From NCBI RefSeq assembly GCF_950295315.1, contig NC_080171.1, positions 97,206,752 to 97,270,751 on the forward strand: a stretch of 64,000 nt of DNA. Reading direction: 5' to 3'. The position numbers were made by a program, and so were the translations under genes. The DNA comes from Erinaceus europaeus (lineage: Eukaryota; Chordata; Mammalia; Eulipotyphla; Erinaceidae). Position 1 is the stretch's first letter. Each line of letters opens with the position of its first letter. Shown here piece by piece: positions 11,694 through 22,344 of this stretch. The notes under the pieces were generated by a model that had not been told where the DNA came from, did not search any database, and worked only from the letters and a program-made list of their open reading frames with translations.

Positions 11694-11957
11694 TTTTTTT
11701 TTTTTAATTGCCACCAGGGTTATTCCTGGGCTTAGTGCCTGTCCATTGATTCCACTGTTCCTAGTAGCTCTTCCTCCCCATTTTATTACTACATTGAACA
11801 GATAGAAATTGCGGGGGGGGTCGTGGAGAAACCTGCAGACCTTTTTACTACTGATGAAGCTTCCCATTTGCAGGTGGGGAGTGGGGCCTCAAACCCTGGT
11901 CCTCCAGCATGGTAGTGTGTGTGCTCAAATGGGTGTGTCACTGCCCAGCCCCTGCAT
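11694..11957 (-). mobile_element. SINE, long form with extra 3' domain
   Basis: T-run, then the 3' extension (ccaccagggttattcctgggcttagtgcctg) and a B-like body ending cactgcccagcccc. Confidence 0.75.
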
Positions 11958-12079
11958 TAGCATTCTTCTGACTCAGACAACTCTTCGAAGTATGGAAATG
12001 GAAAGATTTCAGATATTTGAGCTTTCTGGCTATTTTATCAAAATGTATACTGAAGGAACATCAGTTATCATGATTTTCT

Positions 12080-12195
12080 TAAAAAGATTTATTAACAAGA
12101 GAGAGGCAAAGAGACAATGAAAGCAATACTGTGGCACATGAACTTGGGTCATCATGTCAAGTGCTTTGTCCACTGTGTCACCTCTTCATCTATAG
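12080..12195 (-). mobile_element. SINE family C, old
   Basis: aagatttattaacaagagagag at the left; gtgctttgtccactgtgtcacctc at the right. Confidence 0.7.
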
Positions 12196-12570
12196 CATAA
12201 ATCTTTTTTGACTGTTATTTCTAGAATTACTACAGCAAAACTTCACATTCGTTTTTAAAATTATTTTCCTTTAAAAGTAGCTTGTGCTTTTGAAATCAGC
12301 TACTTCATATCCAAGATTCTATATAAACTATTTTAGAAACGTAAAGATTTTATGAATTCTGTATTATGTGTGATTGTATACCCTTCCTTCTGTTAATGGA
12401 TATCTGGGTTGCTTTTTCTTTAAATCAGCGAGTCTTAAATGGGAGGAGGGGAACCCCAATCTGGTTTGAAAGAGAGGTTGCACACTTGCTCTTCTGCAAG
12501 ATGTGGAGGTTGCTGAGATCATTACTCCTGGTTGCCGTTGGATTCAAGATCTGTCTGTGGTCTCACTTAG

Positions 12571-12768
12571 GTTTATCTCCGGGAGGCACCATGGCCATCG
12601 GCACAATCAGAAATCAGAACAATAAGTGCTTACAAGACACCCCGAGACAAAGTGCAGTGCATTCTGAGAATGTGCTCCACCATCATGAACCTCCTAAGCC
12701 TGGCCAACGAGGATTCCGTCCCAGGAGCTGATGACTTTGTCCCCGTCTTGGTCTTTGTGTTGATAAAG
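12571..12768 (+). CDS. GAPVD1: GAPVD1 exon 8 of 9 (VPS9 core)
   Basis: Acceptor ctcacttag, donor AAG/gtgggt, both on codon boundaries (66 codons, residues 333-398). It reads VYLREAPWPSAQSEI...KTPRDKVQCILRMCSTIMNL...PGADDFVPVLVFVLIK. The Ala-Asp-Asp-Phe-Val-Pro segment matches the VPS9 signature Asp and Pro that contact Rab5-family GTPases (Rabex-5 has GADEFLP at the same place). Reaction (known for the family): GDP/GTP exchange on Rab5 at endosomes and the plasma membrane. Confidence 0.96.
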
Positions 12769-13004
12769 GTGGGTCCTTTAGCTGCTGTTAATAGAGTTTA
12801 TTTGTATTTTGAGCAGAGTGATGTAGGGCTTCACATGATGTTACAGTCCTTGACTCCTTTGTAAGTCTCAAGCTCTGTGTTACCCCTAACGAGCCTATTG
12901 CCAAGGAAGAGTATGTTTTGGAGGGGGAAGCCTTGGTTTGATACGTTGCACTACATAACATGGGAAAATTAGATTCTTAAATGAGCATTCTCAGTTTTTA
13001 TTTT

Positions 13005-13280
13005 TGTAAATATTTATTTATTTATTTATTCATTCTCTTTTGTTGCCCTTGTTTTATTGTTGTCATTGTTGGATAGGACAGAGAGAAATGGAGAGAAGAG
13101 GGGAAAACAGAGAGGGGGAGAAAGATAGACACCTGCAGACCTGCTTCACTGCCAGTGAAGCGACTCCCCTGCAGGTGAGGAGCTGGGGGCTCCAACTGGG
13201 ATCCTTATGCCGGTCCTTGCGCCAGTCCTTGGGCTTTGTGCCACCTGCGCTTAACCCGCTGTGCTACTGCCCGACTCCCT
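13005..13280 (-). mobile_element. SINE family A with target duplication
   Basis: Full body. The flanks cattctcagttttta (before) and cattctcaattttta (after) form a near-perfect direct repeat. Confidence 0.9.
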
Positions 13281-13579
13281 CATTCTCAATTTTTAAAGCA
13301 GTGCCTGGGGTGGGGTTAAGTAGCTCACTTGGGTAGTATGCTGTTTGCCATTCATGTGACTCTGATTGGAGCATTGAAGATACTTGCTTCAGAGATATCC
13401 CTGGCAGCTGCAACTTCTACTGTGTTCCTAGTGACATACTTCTTAATGGCCTTGTCCTTGGGCACCCCTGGGTATAGGCTGCATGTAATTTCAGCCCTTT
13501 TTAACTATTGTTTCTTCTTTTCTTGGTCATTTTGGAAGCGAGGGCCCAAGAGAGCCCTATCATGTTACCTTGTTTTTTA

Positions 13580-13720
13580 AATTATTGATTAATTAATTAA
13601 TTAATTAATTTCCCAGAGCACTGCTGAGCTCTGGCTAATGTTGGTGCAGGTGATTGAACCTGGGACTTTGGAAACTCAGGCATGAGAGTCTCTTTGCATA
13701 ACCATTATGCTATCTTTTCC
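13580..13720 (-). mobile_element. SINE family D with (ATTA)n tail
   Basis: An attaattaattaattaatt stretch precedes cccagagcactgctgagctctggc; ends ataaccattatgctatc. Confidence 0.85.
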
Positions 13721-13765
13721 TCTCCCATTATCATGTTATTTTTATTTAAAAATTAAAATCTTTTA

Positions 13766-13978
13766 AAAATTATCTTTATTTATTGGATAGAGACAACTGG
13801 AAATTGAGAGGGAAAGGGGTGATAGAGGAGAGACACTTGCAACACTGCTTCACCACTTGTGAAACTTTTCCCCTGGGGACTGGGGGCTTGAACCTGTTTC
13901 CTTAAGCACAGTAACAGGCAAACGCTAGAAGAAGAAGCACTGTAACATGTGCACTCAACCACCTACCATGTGTTTTTT
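13766..13978 (-). mobile_element. SINE family B carrying an 18-bp insertion
   Basis: Family B body, but at 13904-13947 its internal aagcacNgtaaca segment is duplicated around the foreign 18-mer ggcaaacgctagaagaag (13917-13934). Without this insertion the sequence matches the other family B copies. Confidence 0.88.
13917..13934. repeat. 18-bp orphan insertion, copy 1
   Basis: ggcaaacgctagaagaag between aagcacagtaaca (13904-13916) and aagcactgtaaca (13935-13947). Foreign to the host SINE. One mismatch to copy 2. Confidence 0.8.
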
Positions 13979-14377
13979 AAAGTGCTTCTTCTTTTGTCCT
14001 TTTTTTGACTTTAAAGATAAAGTTACATAATTCAAAAGGGTTTGAACTCTTACGTTTTTTTAATATTTGGGGAAAGGAAAGAGACCACACAATTTAGCTG
14101 TACACAGCAACCAGGTCCCTGTAACACTTGAGTGGTTTAGTCAACTCAGCCCACCTATTGATGTCTAAGGTATATTTGATGTATATCTTACTAATTCTTA
14201 GTGTGTTAATTCTTAGTGTGTCTAGTACTTAGCTCATCTGAACTCTTATTTTCAGAGTCAGAAGTCTGTAAGATTAGTGTGTGATCAGTCTAATTCTTCC
14301 TGTTGGCATTGTGCTTCTCTCTCCCATATGTGATATATCCAGTCCCTGTACTGAGTCAGTTTAATTAGTTTTGAGGG

Positions 14378-14565
14378 GCTAGACTGTAGTGTAGCTGGTA
14401 ATACATACTACTGTGTGCAATGACCCAGGTTCAAGCCTCAGTCCTCACCTGTAGCGGGAGGCTTCATAAGTGGTGGAGCAGGCTGCAGGTGTCTTTTTCT
14501 CTCCTCCATCTCTTCCCACCCCTCTCACTGCTTCTCTCTGTGATAATTTAAAATAAAAATATCCC
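14378..14565 (+). mobile_element. SINE family B, diverged
   Basis: ggggctagactgtagtgtagc head, caatgacccaggttcaagcctc B-box region, aaaataaaaat tail. Confidence 0.8.
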
Positions 14566-14577
14566 CAAAACTTAATT

Positions 14578-14723
14578 CTGAAGTTTCTTTCCTTCTTTTC
14601 TTTCTCTCTTCCTCCTCCACTCCCTCTCTTCCTTCCCACTCCTTTTCTTCTCCCTTTCCTTTCTTTTCCCTTCCCTTCCCCTTCCCCTCCCTTTTCTCTT
14701 CTTTTCTTTTTTTTTTTTTTTTT
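14578..14723 (+). repeat. Pyrimidine-rich simple repeat
   Basis: About 145 bp of (TTTCC/TTCC/CTTT)n followed by a T-run, all pyrimidine apart from isolated purines. It creates a false Lys/Glu-rich frame on the other strand. Confidence 0.9.
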
Positions 14724-14810
14724 GACTTAGCTCTGACCATTGGTGGTACTGGAGATCAGACCTGGGACCTCTCACATGCATATCCTGTACTCTTTTGAAC
14801 TATCTTCTTA
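14724..14810 (-). mobile_element. Old SINE remnant
   Basis: ggtggtactggagatcagacctgggacctctcacatgc resembles a reversed tRNA-like head. Confidence 0.45.
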
Positions 14811-15054
14811 AACTAGTTTTACAGAACAGACTTTAGCATTTCCTTCTAACCACTTAATACACCTATGTCTTTCCTTTCCACGTGAAAGAAGTGAAAAGGC
14901 AGACGCTCTCTTTTGTAGTTTTGCTTTCTTCTTACTTCAACTTATTCTACTTGGAATTAATTGACAGGTACTTGGCTCAACTTGTCTACAGCACTTAGTT
15001 TATTATATAACATTCTGAATAATCAGGTCCACTGGGATTAATCAGCTTCTTTAA

Positions 15055-15135
15055 AGACTAATGAGGTTAAGTGACTTGCAGCCATAAAAAGGTCTGGATA
15101 GTTCACTTGGGATTTTAACCCGAGTTGATTGTTCA
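15055..15135 (-). mobile_element. MIR fragment
   Basis: atgaggttaagtgacttgcagcc followed by gggattttaacccgag matches the MIR core in reverse. Confidence 0.6.
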
Positions 15136-15279
15136 TATGCGGTTGCTACTCATAGTAATTAGGATTTACTACCAAGAAAGGAAGTTTGAGAATATTTTCA
15201 AATGGGCTGGTATCTCTTTACAAAAATATGTATGTGCTAATTTGAATGATTAACAAACATTTACTTGTTTTAATGAGAT

Positions 15280-15400
15280 GAGAGACCAGAGCACTGCTCA
15301 GTTCTGATTATGGTGGTGTTGAGGACTGAACCTGTAACCACCAGGCCTCAGCTATGGAAAGTCTGTTACACTACCATTATGATATCTCCCTAACCCTTAA
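15280..15400 (-). mobile_element. SINE family D, old
   Basis: ccagagcactgctcagttctgattatggtgg, ending taccattatgatatctcccta. Confidence 0.75.
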
Positions 15401-15473
15401 ACATTTTTTTTTTTTTTGGCAGAGTTCTACATCGGAGTACTTGACTTTTTCCCCCCTCTCTTCTTTTCTCTAG

Positions 15474-15614
15474 GCAAATCCACCCTGTCTGCTGTCCACT
15501 GTTCAGTATATCAGTAGCTTTTATGCCAGCTGCCTGTCTGGAGAGGAGTCGTATTGGTGGATGCAATTCACAGCTGCGGTGGAATTTATTAAAACTATCG
15601 ATGACCGGAAGTGA
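15474..15614 (+). CDS. GAPVD1: GAPVD1 last coding exon with stop
   Basis: Acceptor tctctag after a pyrimidine tract; 46 codons (residues 399-444) then TGA at 15612-15614. It reads ANPPCLLSTVQYISSFYAS...SGEESYWWMQFTAAVEF...IDDRK, the end of the VPS9 domain. The Tyr of SYWW aligns with the conserved Tyr of Rabex-5 (GEDGYYFT); the next signature Thr aligns with Met here. The short basic end IDDRK is the natural GAPVD1 C-terminus. Confidence 0.96.
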   Translation, partial: ANPPCLLSTVQYISSFYASCLSGEESYWWMQFTAAVEFIKTIDDRK

Positions 15615-16205
15615 CCAGGACCCATCAAGGCAGCAGGCTGTTAGGTGGACAAACAGATCTTTAAGCAAATGTACCAGCTCTTTGAAGGCTGAAGATTGTT
15701 TTGTATAATACTGTACAGCATTCAGACATTTTAAAAACAGATGTTTACTAAACAGATTAATGAGCTAACAAGCAGGTTCTCTTTTCTTTGGGCTCTTTTC
15801 CTTTCTCAGCTGCATTTTTTTTTTCCTTTCTTCTTGTCCCCACGTAGAGAATAGCACTGCAAAAAGGGACCACACTTTTCAAATATTTTGAAATCTTAAA
15901 ATACAAAACAAAAATCTAAATTCTTAAATCTCTATACATGAATGGCCATCCTTTCCTTTTATTTAAAAAAAAAAAGGATAGTACACCTCTTTCAAGATGC
16001 TGTCTAATCTTAATTATGCATCTAACTGGAAGGAAAATACCAGCTGCACTGAAGACTATAATAATGGTGACATTAGTGGCATCATCTATAAATAACATGC
16101 ACCTAAATTGAAGAGATAAGGAAATGTAAATATAATATATATTTATATTTTATGTAATATGGACATCTTCAGATTCTAATAAACAAGGAATATTGCTGTT
16201 AGTAG
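15615..16205 (+). other. GAPVD1: GAPVD1 3' untranslated region (proximal form)
   Basis: Runs from the TGA to the first good poly(A) signal (AATAAA at 16178) and its GT-rich downstream region. No SINE lies in it, in contrast to the introns. Confidence 0.8.
16178..16183 (+). promoter_or_regulatory. GAPVD1: Poly(A) signal AATAAA, proximal
   Basis: Canonical hexamer 564 bp after the stop codon. It is followed within 20-35 bp by gttagtaggttgtgatg, a GT-rich stretch suited to cleavage-factor binding. Confidence 0.75.
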
Positions 16206-17930
16206 GTTGTGATGTACCCTCTTGTGAAATGATTTCCTTGACAAAATTTAAGCTGAGCTTAAAAGCAAAAAACCAAAAAGTACACAGGTATTAATTGAAG
16301 TATGATACAGGTGACTTTTAGATGTGGAGTTTGATGTACAGGACTTGCCTTTGATGAGGGGTAGAAAATCATAGAGTAAGTCACTTCAGACACTTCTCAC
16401 CATGGATATCTTAGAACCTGCAGTAGGAGATAGATTCTTTAATCTCCATATATTACATTAAAAGGAACAGTAGCTATTTAATACTTTATTGTGGTACTTC
16501 TCATCTGAAATACTAAATAGAGTGTAGAAACCCCTAACCAAACTCCTTATAAACTGTTAATTGTAATATATTTTTGATGACTATTCACATTGAATGCACA
16601 GACCAGGAATTCAGTGAATGTCATTTTTTAAAAAACTAATTTCTATTGTCTGCTCTAGTGATAACAAGTTTTACTAGTGATAAACTATTTTAATCAACCA
16701 TACTATTCTTATGGAAAAAAAATCTATTTTGGCAGTTTTATGTGCCTTTATTTCCCTCTTCTGAAAAGTAAGTATGTGTTTCAATATTTTGGTTTGATTG
16801 TATATTGATAATTAATCAGGAATGGGTTTTGGTGTCTAAGAAATTGGCCAAGGAGGTGCACCAAAGCCTCAAGCACAAGTCTTGTACATACATCATCACT
16901 GGTTTCAATTTGTATGTTTCCTAAACATGTCTAGCTTCTTTTATAACAAACATTACCCCCTACTTTGAGTCCCTTGTTGCTGGTAGCATTTCCAGGCATT
17001 TTTAAGGGCACTGTGACAGACAGCCTTGAGCAGACAAATACAGGGGCTGTCTACTTCTCTCCAAGATCTCTATTTCATTGTGCCTAAAGGAGCTGGATTT
17101 CTTTATGTCTCCACCTCTTCTCATTTATTTGTTTTAGAATTTTATATTAATAAGTTTCATGGGAGTGTGGGATGTGGTTCCTGCCTTTTAAAGAGAGATC
17201 AAAACTAAACGAGTACTACAAAATGTCCTTTTGAATGTTAGTTTAAGAACTGTGTATATAGAGTCATGTACTTCATGGGCTGTAATGTCTAACTTGCCTG
17301 GGTATTAGAAGTTAAATTCCATCATGAATATTTTATAGTAAGACAACTGTCTAATGTGATTTCTAAGACCTACAAGGGATCCATCTACTTCAGTATTGAA
17401 TTCAATAAATGTTAAGTCAGTAGAAGAGTTGGAATAGTTGAAATGTATTATTATGGGATTTAATGTCAATGAGAGATTTTTCTCCTCCACAATGGTTGCT
17501 GAATCTCCCATGTCACCACTATGGAAATAAATATAAAGATGTGGACACTGCAGAGGGCTTTTTTCTGTGGAGGACAAAGTGATGAGTTTGAGCTTTAGTG
17601 CTCCCAGGAGGCAGGAGATAGGAGCCTGTGGTGCTTGAGCCATGTTGAGGTTAAGCCTTGGAGATTTGGTATCTGAGTTACATCTGAGGTGCTGAGGTCT
17701 TGCCTCAGGTGCTGGCAGAGAAGCACAGTCCAGGGGCAGCTAGGTTTCCTTCTGGAAATGCTGTCAGGAATAAAGGCTCTTTCAGCATTAGTTGTCACTG
17801 GGCTGGTTTCATGACGGACTTAACTGCAGTGCTGATTTCTGAATTTAGGAATTACTAACTATTGGCAGGGTAGTGGTGACTGTGAGGTAGGGAGCCATTT
17901 GATTTTCTCTTTCAGAAAAGGTGAACAGTT
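16206..17930 (+). other. Possible extended GAPVD1 3'UTR
   Basis: About 1.7 kb of AT-rich, non-coding sequence without a recognisable SINE or L1, which is exceptional here. AATAAA hexamers occur at 17404 and 17526. It could be a longer 3'UTR isoform or conserved flank; the sequence alone does not decide. The first retroposon after it starts at 17943. Confidence 0.45.
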
Positions 17931-17942
17931 CTTCAAATATTT

Positions 17943-18698
17943 TTTTTTAATTTTTTTATTTAAGAAAGGATTAATTAACAAAACCATAGGGTAGGAGGGG
18001 TACAACTCCACACAATTCCCACCACCCAATCTCCATTTCCCACCCCCTCCCCTGATAGCTTTCCCATTCTCTATCCCTCTGGGAGCATGGACCCAGGGTC
18101 ATTGAGGGTTGCAGAAGGTAGAAGGTCTGGCTTCTGTAATTGCTTCCCTGCTGAACATGGGCGTTGACTGGTCGGTCCATACTCCCAGTCTGCCTCTCTC
18201 TTTCCCTAGTAGGGTGTGTCTCTGGGGAAGCTGAGCTCCAGGACACATTGGTGGGGTCTTCAATCCAGGGAAGCCTGGCTGGCATCCTGATGACATCTGG
18301 AACCTGGTGACTGAAAAGAGAGTTAACATACGAAGCCAAACAAATTGTTGAGCAGTCATGGACCCAAAGCTTGGAATAGTGGAGAGCAAGTGTTAGGGAG
18401 GTACTCACTGCAAACTCTAGTGTACTTCTGCTTTCAGGTATATATTTTGCAGTAGTTTATGGATACATGTGAACATAAGCTCTCTCTCACAGAAACTGGT
18501 GTATATCTAGGTTATGGGACTTTGTTAGAAAGTGAACCACCTGAGATGAAATTAGAGTGTACTATAAAAGGAAAGGTCTCACCCGAGTAATGAAGCTGAA
18601 GGGTTGTCATTCCACACGTGAAGTCTCTGGACACAGTCTGAGGTGAAGCATGTTGAGGTGGCAATCGTTGGGTTGGTTAGGTTGTGATCGGCGGATGC
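17943..18698 (-). mobile_element. 5'-truncated L1 3' end, 756 bp, with target-site duplication
   Basis: Same module as in the full-length L1, extended about 270 bp further 5' by sequence shared with the copy at 41630. It is flanked by a perfect 12-bp repeat, cttcaaatattt, at 17931-17942 and 18699-18710. A 145-codon frame is open at 17971-18408. It lies just beyond the possible long GAPVD1 3'UTR. Confidence 0.9.
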
Positions 18699-18879
18699 CT
18701 TCAAATATTTCTAAGTGCTTCCTCCTAATATTTATTTCAACATGAAGGATTTGTGCCAAAAGTTCAGAACCACCTATAGGAAACACTTGGGTAGCCACTC
18801 ATTATTACTTGGAATTTATTAAGAAACGAATGTTAAATGAGGAGGAGATGGTGGCTCAATTCACTAAACTATTGTAGTT

Positions 18880-19168
18880 TTTTTAAATTAATTTTTAAAA
18901 ATTTTATATTTATTTATTTTCCCTTTTGTTGCCCTTTTTTTTACTGTTATAATTATTGATGTTGTCATTGTTAGATAGGACAGAGAGAAATGGAGAGAGG
19001 TGGGAAGACAGAGGGGGAGAGAAAGATAGACACTGGCAGACCTGCTTCACTGCCTGTGAAGTGACTCCCTTGCAGGTGGGAGGCTGAGGGCTTGAACCGG
19101 GATCCTTACGCTGGTCGTTGTGCATTATGCCACCTGCGCTTAACCCACTGCACTACTGCCCGACTCCC
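18880..19168 (-). mobile_element. SINE family A
   Basis: The flanking sequence aaactattgtagttttt recurs after the element as aaatattgtagtttt, a target duplication. Confidence 0.9.
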
Positions 19169-19293
19169 GAAATATTGTAGTTTTAACTTCTCGAATGAAA
19201 GACAAGTTTGTATTTTATATCAATATTTTGCTTCTGGAGAAAAGTAATAACAATACAGAATGAAGATTAGCTTTCTTTGTAAAAGTTATTTTT

Positions 19294-19575
19294 TGTATAT
19301 ATATTTATTTTCCCTTTTGTTGCCCTTGTTGTTTTTATTGTTGTTGTAATTATTATTGTTGTTATTGGTGTCATCGTTGCTAGATAGGACAGAGAGAAAT
19401 GGAGAGAGGAGGGGAAGACGGGGAGAGAAAGATAGACACCTGCAGACCTGCTTCACCGCTTGTGAAGCAAGTCCCCTGCAGGTGGGGAGCGGGGGGCTTG
19501 AACCGGTATCCTTACAGCAGTCCTTGTGCTTCACGCCACATGCGCTTAACCCACTGTGCTTCTGCCCGACTCCCA
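19294..19575 (-). mobile_element. SINE family A with target duplication
   Basis: Complete body; aaaagttatttttt lies on both sides (about 19281 and 19576). Confidence 0.92.
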
Positions 19576-20063
19576 AAAGTTATTTTTTTTAAAGATCTGT
19601 TTTATATAAAACACCTTCTCTACCTTAGATCAAGTCTCAGCCATAGTTACAGATTCTTCTGCTTTTTCTTTTTAAAAACCTGCTTATAAAAGCCTTTTTA
19701 TATAAACGTTAAATCACTGTAGTATGAGAATTAGGCTTTGTGAAGGATTCAAAATAGATGTGATGCATGGATTTTCCTTTCTGGTGTCTTTGAAGCTTCC
19801 AGTATACTTATGTGTCCTTGAGGTACATAAGCAAGAGGACACCCCTATCCCTCAAAATGGTGATAGGACTGGTCCTGCCTTGACTTTGTAGCTGAGTGCA
19901 CACTCATCCGCTTCCAATTGCATGCCATGGCAGTTCAAGATTGAGCTAAGTAAAGATGTTTTAATTGAATGAGGTTTTCAAAATCCCTTTCTCTGATGTC
20001 ATTGATGTGAAAAGGGAAAGCAGGAATGCACTCAGTTATTCATGGGTGGCATAGCAGGGATAG

Positions 20064-20335
20064 AAATGGGGGTGGCGGTAGCACAGCGGGTTAAGCACAC
20101 ATGACGTGAAGCACAAGGACTGGCGTAAGGATCCTGGTTCGAGCCCTCGTCTCCCCACCTGCAGGGAAGTTGCTTCACAGGCAGTGAAGCAGTACTGCAG
20201 GTGTCGTATCTTCCTCCCTCTCTGTCTTCCCCTCCCCTTTCCATTTCTGTCTGTCCTATCCAACAATAACAACAATGATAATAATAACTACAACAATAAA
20301 CCAACAAGGGCAACAAAAGTGGGGGGGAAATAATT
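20064..20335 (+). mobile_element. SINE family A
   Basis: tggcggtagcacagcgggttaag (A box), ggttcgagccc (B box) and an (ACAATAA)-type tail ending in agggcaacaaaag. Confidence 0.9.
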
Positions 20336-20339
20336 ATAT

Positions 20340-21688
20340 ATATATATAATGTAGTATAGTGGACTTGATCTACTTGTGTGTCTTGGAGTTTTAATCTCCA
20401 TTCCTTCTTTGTTTTCTTTAGGGAACCCCCCCCCACACACACACACACACTTTTAAGTCTCCTGCCATAAGGGGGCAGGGGGAATGTTCCTTAAAGAAAA
20501 AAAAGCAGGAATGGAGAATGGAGAGACGGAAAATCTTTAAGTGTGCTTGGAATTTTTAGTAAATAGATTAATGGTGATGAAATATTTGGAATGCCAAAAT
20601 GCTGGAGAGCCTTGCCAGATTAATAATTACTCAATGATTTTTTTTTTTTTTTTTGATTTTTAGAATGTAGGCTAGCCAAGAAGTAGGATGATCAGGAACA
20701 ACTTGATTACTCTTGAGATCCTTTAGAGAAAGGAAGACACAGCCTGCACTGGTGCTAATTGTTGCTGAGCTGTAGAGTCCCGGGGGATCCTGTGTTCAGC
20801 AACAGTTGCATGCAGGAGAGAGGATGTCCTCCCCACGTGGCTGAAGGCAGGCACCGGGGCAGCGGCCTTCAGAACCCACCTCTGCTGAGTTGCTGCTCTG
20901 TCTCATTTATCGTATCCTTCCCATGTCCCACCCGTGTTAGAGAGTATCATTCTGCCTCTCCTCTTGAAACTCACAGAACCTTAGGTCAACCTTCAGTTAA
21001 TGAGCTTGCCTAATCTTGTATGTGTACAGGACACCTGCCCGGTCTTCTCATGTGATTATGATGTATGATATCATTCTGTAAAACTGATTTAAAAAACCCA
21101 ATTAATCCACTGGGTTTTATGTTTCCAGTCATCTATTTTGTATTCCAAAACATCTCTGAGAACTTTGTAACTTCTCAGATATTACTAGTGTTCACAAAGC
21201 CACACTTGCCTCTTTGATCTGAACAGAAGGACATTTGTTCAGTGCAGTAGAGGACAGAACCAGAATGATCCAGCAGTTACTAACACGATGGTGAACATTT
21301 AGTGTTTTAGCACAGCTCCTGCGTATCCCCTTGTGTTTGGTAGCTGCCTGTCAGCTTAGTTTGGAGAGCAGATTCCAATCACTGTGTTAAGTGAAGCCTT
21401 TATTAGTCTTGAGGGGAGATTTTGTTAGACAAGGAGCCCTTGTCTCAGAAGCAAGCTCATTCTTCAGGCTTCTCACAGACGAAAAGTTGCTCTCCTGATA
21501 ATGATTACACTTTGTTGAGGAGGAAACACTTAAAAATTTGACAAAGGCACAGTTCTCATTCAGTTTGTTCAGCGTTAAAATTAATGCTGCGACTTGTCTA
21601 GAACTGTGAATGGGATTCCTCTTTTCTTGCCAATTTGGATTTACTTATATCCTCACACATCTGTTCTATAGGGGCCCACTCAGCCCTT
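20340..21688. other. Intergenic sequence, no gene seen
   Basis: Single-copy-looking DNA with a short (AC)n tract near 20432-20450 and a T-run at 20638-20654. No exon, RNA gene or retroposon was recognised. Confidence 0.6.
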
Positions 21689-21689
21689 T

Positions 21690-21925
21690 CTTTTTTCTTT
21701 TTTTAATTATTGTTGTTGTTATTGGATAGGACAGAGAGAAATCGAGAGAGGAAGGGAAGACGGGGTGGGGGGAAGAAGACAGACACCTGCAGACCTGCTG
21801 CACAGCTTGTGAAGTGACCCCCCTGCAGGTGGGGAGTCAGGGGCTCCAACTGGGATCCTTATTCCCATCCTTGTGCTTTACACCATGTGCACTTAACCTG
21901 CTGTGCTACTGGCCCCTCCCTCGCC
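21690..21925 (-). mobile_element. SINE family A
   Basis: Starts attgttgttgttattggatagg and ends ttaacctgctgtgctactggcccc. Confidence 0.85.
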
Positions 21926-22344
21926 CCAGTGGCTCTTTCGCTATCCCTAAAGGCTGCTGAGCTAGTTAACAGGGTTTGCACTAGGTCTCCTTGAGTGTTG
22001 TCTGTAAAATGTGTTGTGATCCTGAATAGTAAAATCAGGTCAGAAAGCTCTTGGCTGTAAATGTGTCCTCTCTCTAGAGGTCCAAGTATTTATTGAAGAG
22101 TTTTTGCCTCAGTCATTTCATTCCATAGAAGCCTTTTTCATCTTCTTAGGGCACCAAATTGTAACACAGAGACTTAAGGAAGAAAAAAAAGCTGAAAACA
22201 TTTAAGAGGCTTAGAGAATCTCTGGTTATGGGGATCTAGAAAACACATTCCACATTTGGTGCCAAAATGGAAATAGCACTTCTTTTCAAGTCATTGAACC
22301 AGCTGTTGACAATGAACACAAAAGCCATGGTCATTTTATTTATT
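21926..22344. other. Intergenic sequence, no feature seen
   Basis: Lies between a SINE and the 3' end of the full-length L1; nothing recognisable. Confidence 0.6.

Noticed and set aside
14525..14781. Lys/Glu/Arg-rich frames on the - strand
   Set aside because: Translation of a pyrimidine simple repeat.
20106..20333. Repeated 60-140-codon frames with words like MERGGEDREGERQRDTCRPASP across the window
   Set aside because: They all fall inside family A or B SINEs and reflect the SINE sequence.
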